Made by a program: the position numbers and the translations under genes. 6,396 nucleotides of DNA from an uncultured Lachnospiraceae bacterium (GTDB taxonomy: Bacteria; Bacillota; Clostridia; Lachnospirales; Lachnospiraceae), in contig CAJUSQ010000147.1 in the NCBI GenBank assembly GCA_910588885.1, forward strand, positions 1 through 6,396, in the 5' to 3' direction. Within the stretch, counting starts at the first letter, position 1. Every line of letters begins with the position of its first letter. Positions 4,782 through 6,396 of this stretch are shown one piece after another. The notes beneath the pieces were generated by a model. That model had not been told where the DNA came from and ran no database searches. It saw only the letters and a list, made by a program, of their open reading frames with translations.

Positions 4782-5408
4782 ATGGAACATATAACAAAGT
4801 ATGAGATGCAGAGGAGCGGGGAGCCGGTTACCTTTTCCAGCGGGCCGATTCCGGATGGGATTTTTGAAAAAATGCAGGGACGGTCTTATCGTGAAAACCC
4901 GTGGATTGCCAGGGAGGATCTTCGTTACCTTCTGGTGGGGCATTATGGCTTCGACGGGGAGCCCCGCCAGGGAGAGCTGATTGTGAACGAACGGATTGCC
5001 GGGGAGCTGCTGGAAATTTTTCAGGAGCTGTTTGAATGCCGGTATCCCATTGAAAAAATGCGCCTGGTGGACGTATATGACGGGGATGATAATGCGTCCA
5101 TGGCAGACAATAATTCGTCGGCCTTCAACTATCGGCTGATTGCAGGCACAAATCGTCTTTCCCGTCATAGCCTGGGGCTGGCGATAGATATTAATCCCAG
5201 ATTTAATCCTTATATCCGGCCCGACGGGCAGGGTGGAACGGTGACGGAGCCTGCGGGCAGTGAGCAGTACGCGGACAGGACCAGGGACTTTCCCTACAAA
5301 TTAGAAGAAACGGATCCGTGCTGCAGGATTTTTCTGGAGCATGGGTATGCCTGGGGCGGCCATTGGACGACCGTGAAGGATTATCAACATTTTCAGAAGA
5401 TAGGATAA
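4782..5408 (+). CDS. M15 family metallopeptidase (D-Ala-D-Ala carboxypeptidase / L-Ala-D-Glu endopeptidase type)
   Basis: A zinc peptidase that cuts peptidoglycan stem peptides. The M15 ligands are visible: H129 and D136 in SRHSLGLAID, and H203 in DYQHF, with D200 as the likely catalytic base; WGGHW (191-195) precedes it. This order, H...D...DxxH, matches the VanY and phage-endolysin M15C type. At 208 residues it is a complete single domain. No signal peptide or membrane anchor is visible, and the upstream frame is closed by a stop at 4677 with no other start codon between, so a missed leader is unlikely. Export would need another route, or lysis. The start follows AGGGGGGA (4769-4776) with 5 bases spacing; an ATG at 4778 is out of frame. 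The CmpB-type gene begins 10 bases downstream, so the two are probably co-transcribed. The exact bond cut is not certain. Confidence 0.88.
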   Translation: MEHITKYEMQRSGEPVTFSSGPIPDGIFEKMQGRSYRENPWIAREDLRYLLVGHYGFDGEPRQGELIVNERIAGELLEIFQELFECRYPIEKMRLVDVYDGDDNASMADNNSSAFNYRLIAGTNRLSRHSLGLAIDINPRFNPYIRPDGQGGTVTEPAGSEQYADRTRDFPYKLEETDPCCRIFLEHGYAWGGHWTTVKDYQHFQKIG

Positions 5409-5411
5409 AAT

Positions 5412-5427
5412 AATTATTATGATAATT
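5412..5427 (+). promoter_or_regulatory. A/T hairpin enclosing the start codon of the CmpB-type gene
   Basis: AATTAT (5412-5417) and ATAATT (5422-5427) flank TATG, so the ATG at 5419 would sit in the loop. The nearest ribosome-binding-like bases are AGGA at 5402-5405, overlapping the M15 stop and 13 bases from the start, which is weak. The hairpin is all A/T and probably unstable; it may simply keep the start region open for coupled translation. Confidence 0.25.
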
Positions 5428-6396
5428 TTTGATTATATTTGCTATTTTTTCTTGTATTCATTTCTGGGCTGGTGCATGGAGGTGGCCTATGCGGCGGTCC
5501 GGAAGCGGAAATTCGTGAACCGGGGGCTTTTGAACGGTTGCTTTTGCCCGGTGTACGGCGTTTCCATGGTGTTCTTCCTGATTTTCTTCGGCGGCCTGCA
5601 GGAGCAGGCGTTGTTTCTGTTCCTGGCCTGCTTTCCTGTTGCCAGCGTATTTGAATGGGGGACGGGGCTGCTGCTGGAAAAGCTGTTCGGCCTGAAATGC
5701 TGGGATTACAGCGAATACCGGGATCATATCGGCACCTATGTTTGCGTCCGTTTTTCCGCTGCCTGGGCTGCGGGGGCGGTTCTCTGCATTTGGTTTCTGC
5801 AGCCTTTGGCAGAATCGGCGGTTCATTGGCTGCCGAAGTTTGTGGAACGGGGCCTGGCAATTCTGCTTTTGACGGTGCTGTTTATTGATATGCTGGCCAC
5901 CGGGGCGGCTTTGCAAAAACGGAAGCTGCAGAATGAGTATATTACGGAGCTGGCAAAGGGAATTAAGGAGATGTCCCGGGTTTTGGACAATGCCATCACA
6001 AGGCGGGTGGAAGTGCGTATGCGGCGGGTCTTCCCTTCCCCGGAGGAAGCCCGGGAGGAGCAGGAGCGCAGGAAACAGGAACAGGAGGCCCGAAAGTGGA
6101 TTTTTGCCTATGGCTGCGGGTTCCACAAGCTGGTGTGGCTGTTTTTCCTGGGGGCATTTCTGGGAGATGTGGTTGAGACGGTTTTCTGCCTGGGGACCAC
6201 GGGACGGCTGATGAGCAGGAGCAGTGTGGTGTACGGGCCGTTCAGCATTGTCTGGGGCGCCGGAATTGCAGGCTTTACCTTGCTGCTGCATCGGTATCAG
6301 GACAAAAAGGATGCCTCGCTGTTTTTTCTGGGTACGGTATTAGGCGGGGTGTATGAGTACATATGCAGTGTATTTACAGAACTGGTGTTTGGTACG
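5419..6396 (+). CDS. CmpB-type putative ABC transporter permease-like membrane protein, partial at the window end
   Basis: 326 codons are open to the last base with no stop. The protein matches the CmpB-type family annotated as putative ABC transporter permease, and has two tandem modules. The first (about residues 8-160) shows LYSFLGWCMEV, KFVNRGLLNG-CFCPVYG and CWDYSEY. The second begins near residue 235 with LFFLGAFLGDVVET, then SSVVYGPFSIVWG and GGVYEY. Between them is a charged helical linker (about 165-228) rich in Arg and Glu. Each module has several membrane segments. No ATPase partner is adjacent, and the transported substrate is unknown; the permease label comes from the family name only. 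The start at 5419 keeps the conserved first membrane segment. It follows the M15 peptidase by 10 bases, probably in one transcript. The missing end should finish the second module. Confidence 0.82.
   Translation, partial: MIIFDYICYFFLYSFLGWCMEVAYAAVRKRKFVNRGLLNGCFCPVYGVSMVFFLIFFGGLQEQALFLFLACFPVASVFEWGTGLLLEKLFGLKCWDYSEYRDHIGTYVCVRFSAAWAAGAVLCIWFLQPLAESAVHWLPKFVERGLAILLLTVLFIDMLATGAALQKRKLQNEYITELAKGIKEMSRVLDNAITRRVEVRMRRVFPSPEEAREEQERRKQEQEARKWIFAYGCGFHKLVWLFFLGAFLGDVVETVFCLGTTGRLMSRSSVVYGPFSIVWGAGIAGFTLLLHRYQDKKDASLFFLGTVLGGVYEYICSVFTELVFGT

Noticed and set aside
4398..5168. 256-codon antisense frame across the zinc-ribbon and M15 genes
   Set aside because: Overlaps two well-supported genes and a terminator; the translation shows no domain.
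5409..5428. Fur-box-like A/T palindromes before the CmpB-type gene
   Set aside because: Resemblance to the 7-1-7 Fur pattern is poor and the site lies inside an apparent operon, not at a promoter.
5458..6291. 277-codon antisense frame opposite the CmpB-type gene
   Set aside because: The plus strand encodes a clear membrane protein with conserved repeats; the antisense product is a low-complexity Gln/Pro/His-rich shadow.
1..6396. CRISPR array, tRNA or rRNA genes
   Set aside because: No regularly spaced repeats with unique spacers and no cloverleaf or ribosomal RNA sequence were seen on either strand.

Overview
The window looks like Firmicutes chromosome, most likely a gut Clostridia of the Lachnospiraceae type. 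This rests on strong AGGAGG-type ribosome binding sites, intermediate base composition, and protein families common there: Rpn-type nuclease, large serine recombinase with zinc ribbon, short zinc-ribbon helical protein, and CmpB-type membrane protein. The genus cannot be fixed from the sequence alone.

Left part (1 to about 2335): apparently the right-hand end of an integrated mobile element. It holds the 5' part of a leftward Rpn/PD-(D/E)XK nuclease gene running off the window, a 248-base divergent intergenic region, and a complete rightward large serine recombinase of 557 residues. The recombinase ends about 80 bases before a sharp breakpoint. Beyond it, on the minus strand, lies the first 46 codons of a NitT/TauT-type ABC transporter ATPase, cut inside the Walker A motif right after GPSGCG. 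The simplest reading is that the recombinase integrated its element into the Walker A coding sequence. The other half of the ATPase should lie outside the window to the left.

Middle part (2336 to 4125): chromosome. Upstream of the broken ATPase on the same minus strand is a complete membrane acyltransferase (family 3) with a near-consensus promoter and a GC-rich structured leader. A 380-base divergent intergenic region follows, with a perfect 11-bp inverted repeat, a second good promoter facing right, and a possible 29-residue basic upstream ORF.

Right part (4126 to 6396): a rightward series. First is a 160-residue helical/zinc-ribbon protein whose stop codon lies in a 28-bp tandem duplication, followed by a likely intrinsic terminator. 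Then come an M15-type peptidoglycan carboxypeptidase/endopeptidase and, ten bases later, a two-module CmpB-type membrane protein cut by the window end. The acyltransferase and M15 peptidase suggest a cell-envelope theme, but this is inference. I see no clear new multi-gene system. The most noteworthy item is the recombinase junction inside a Walker A motif.
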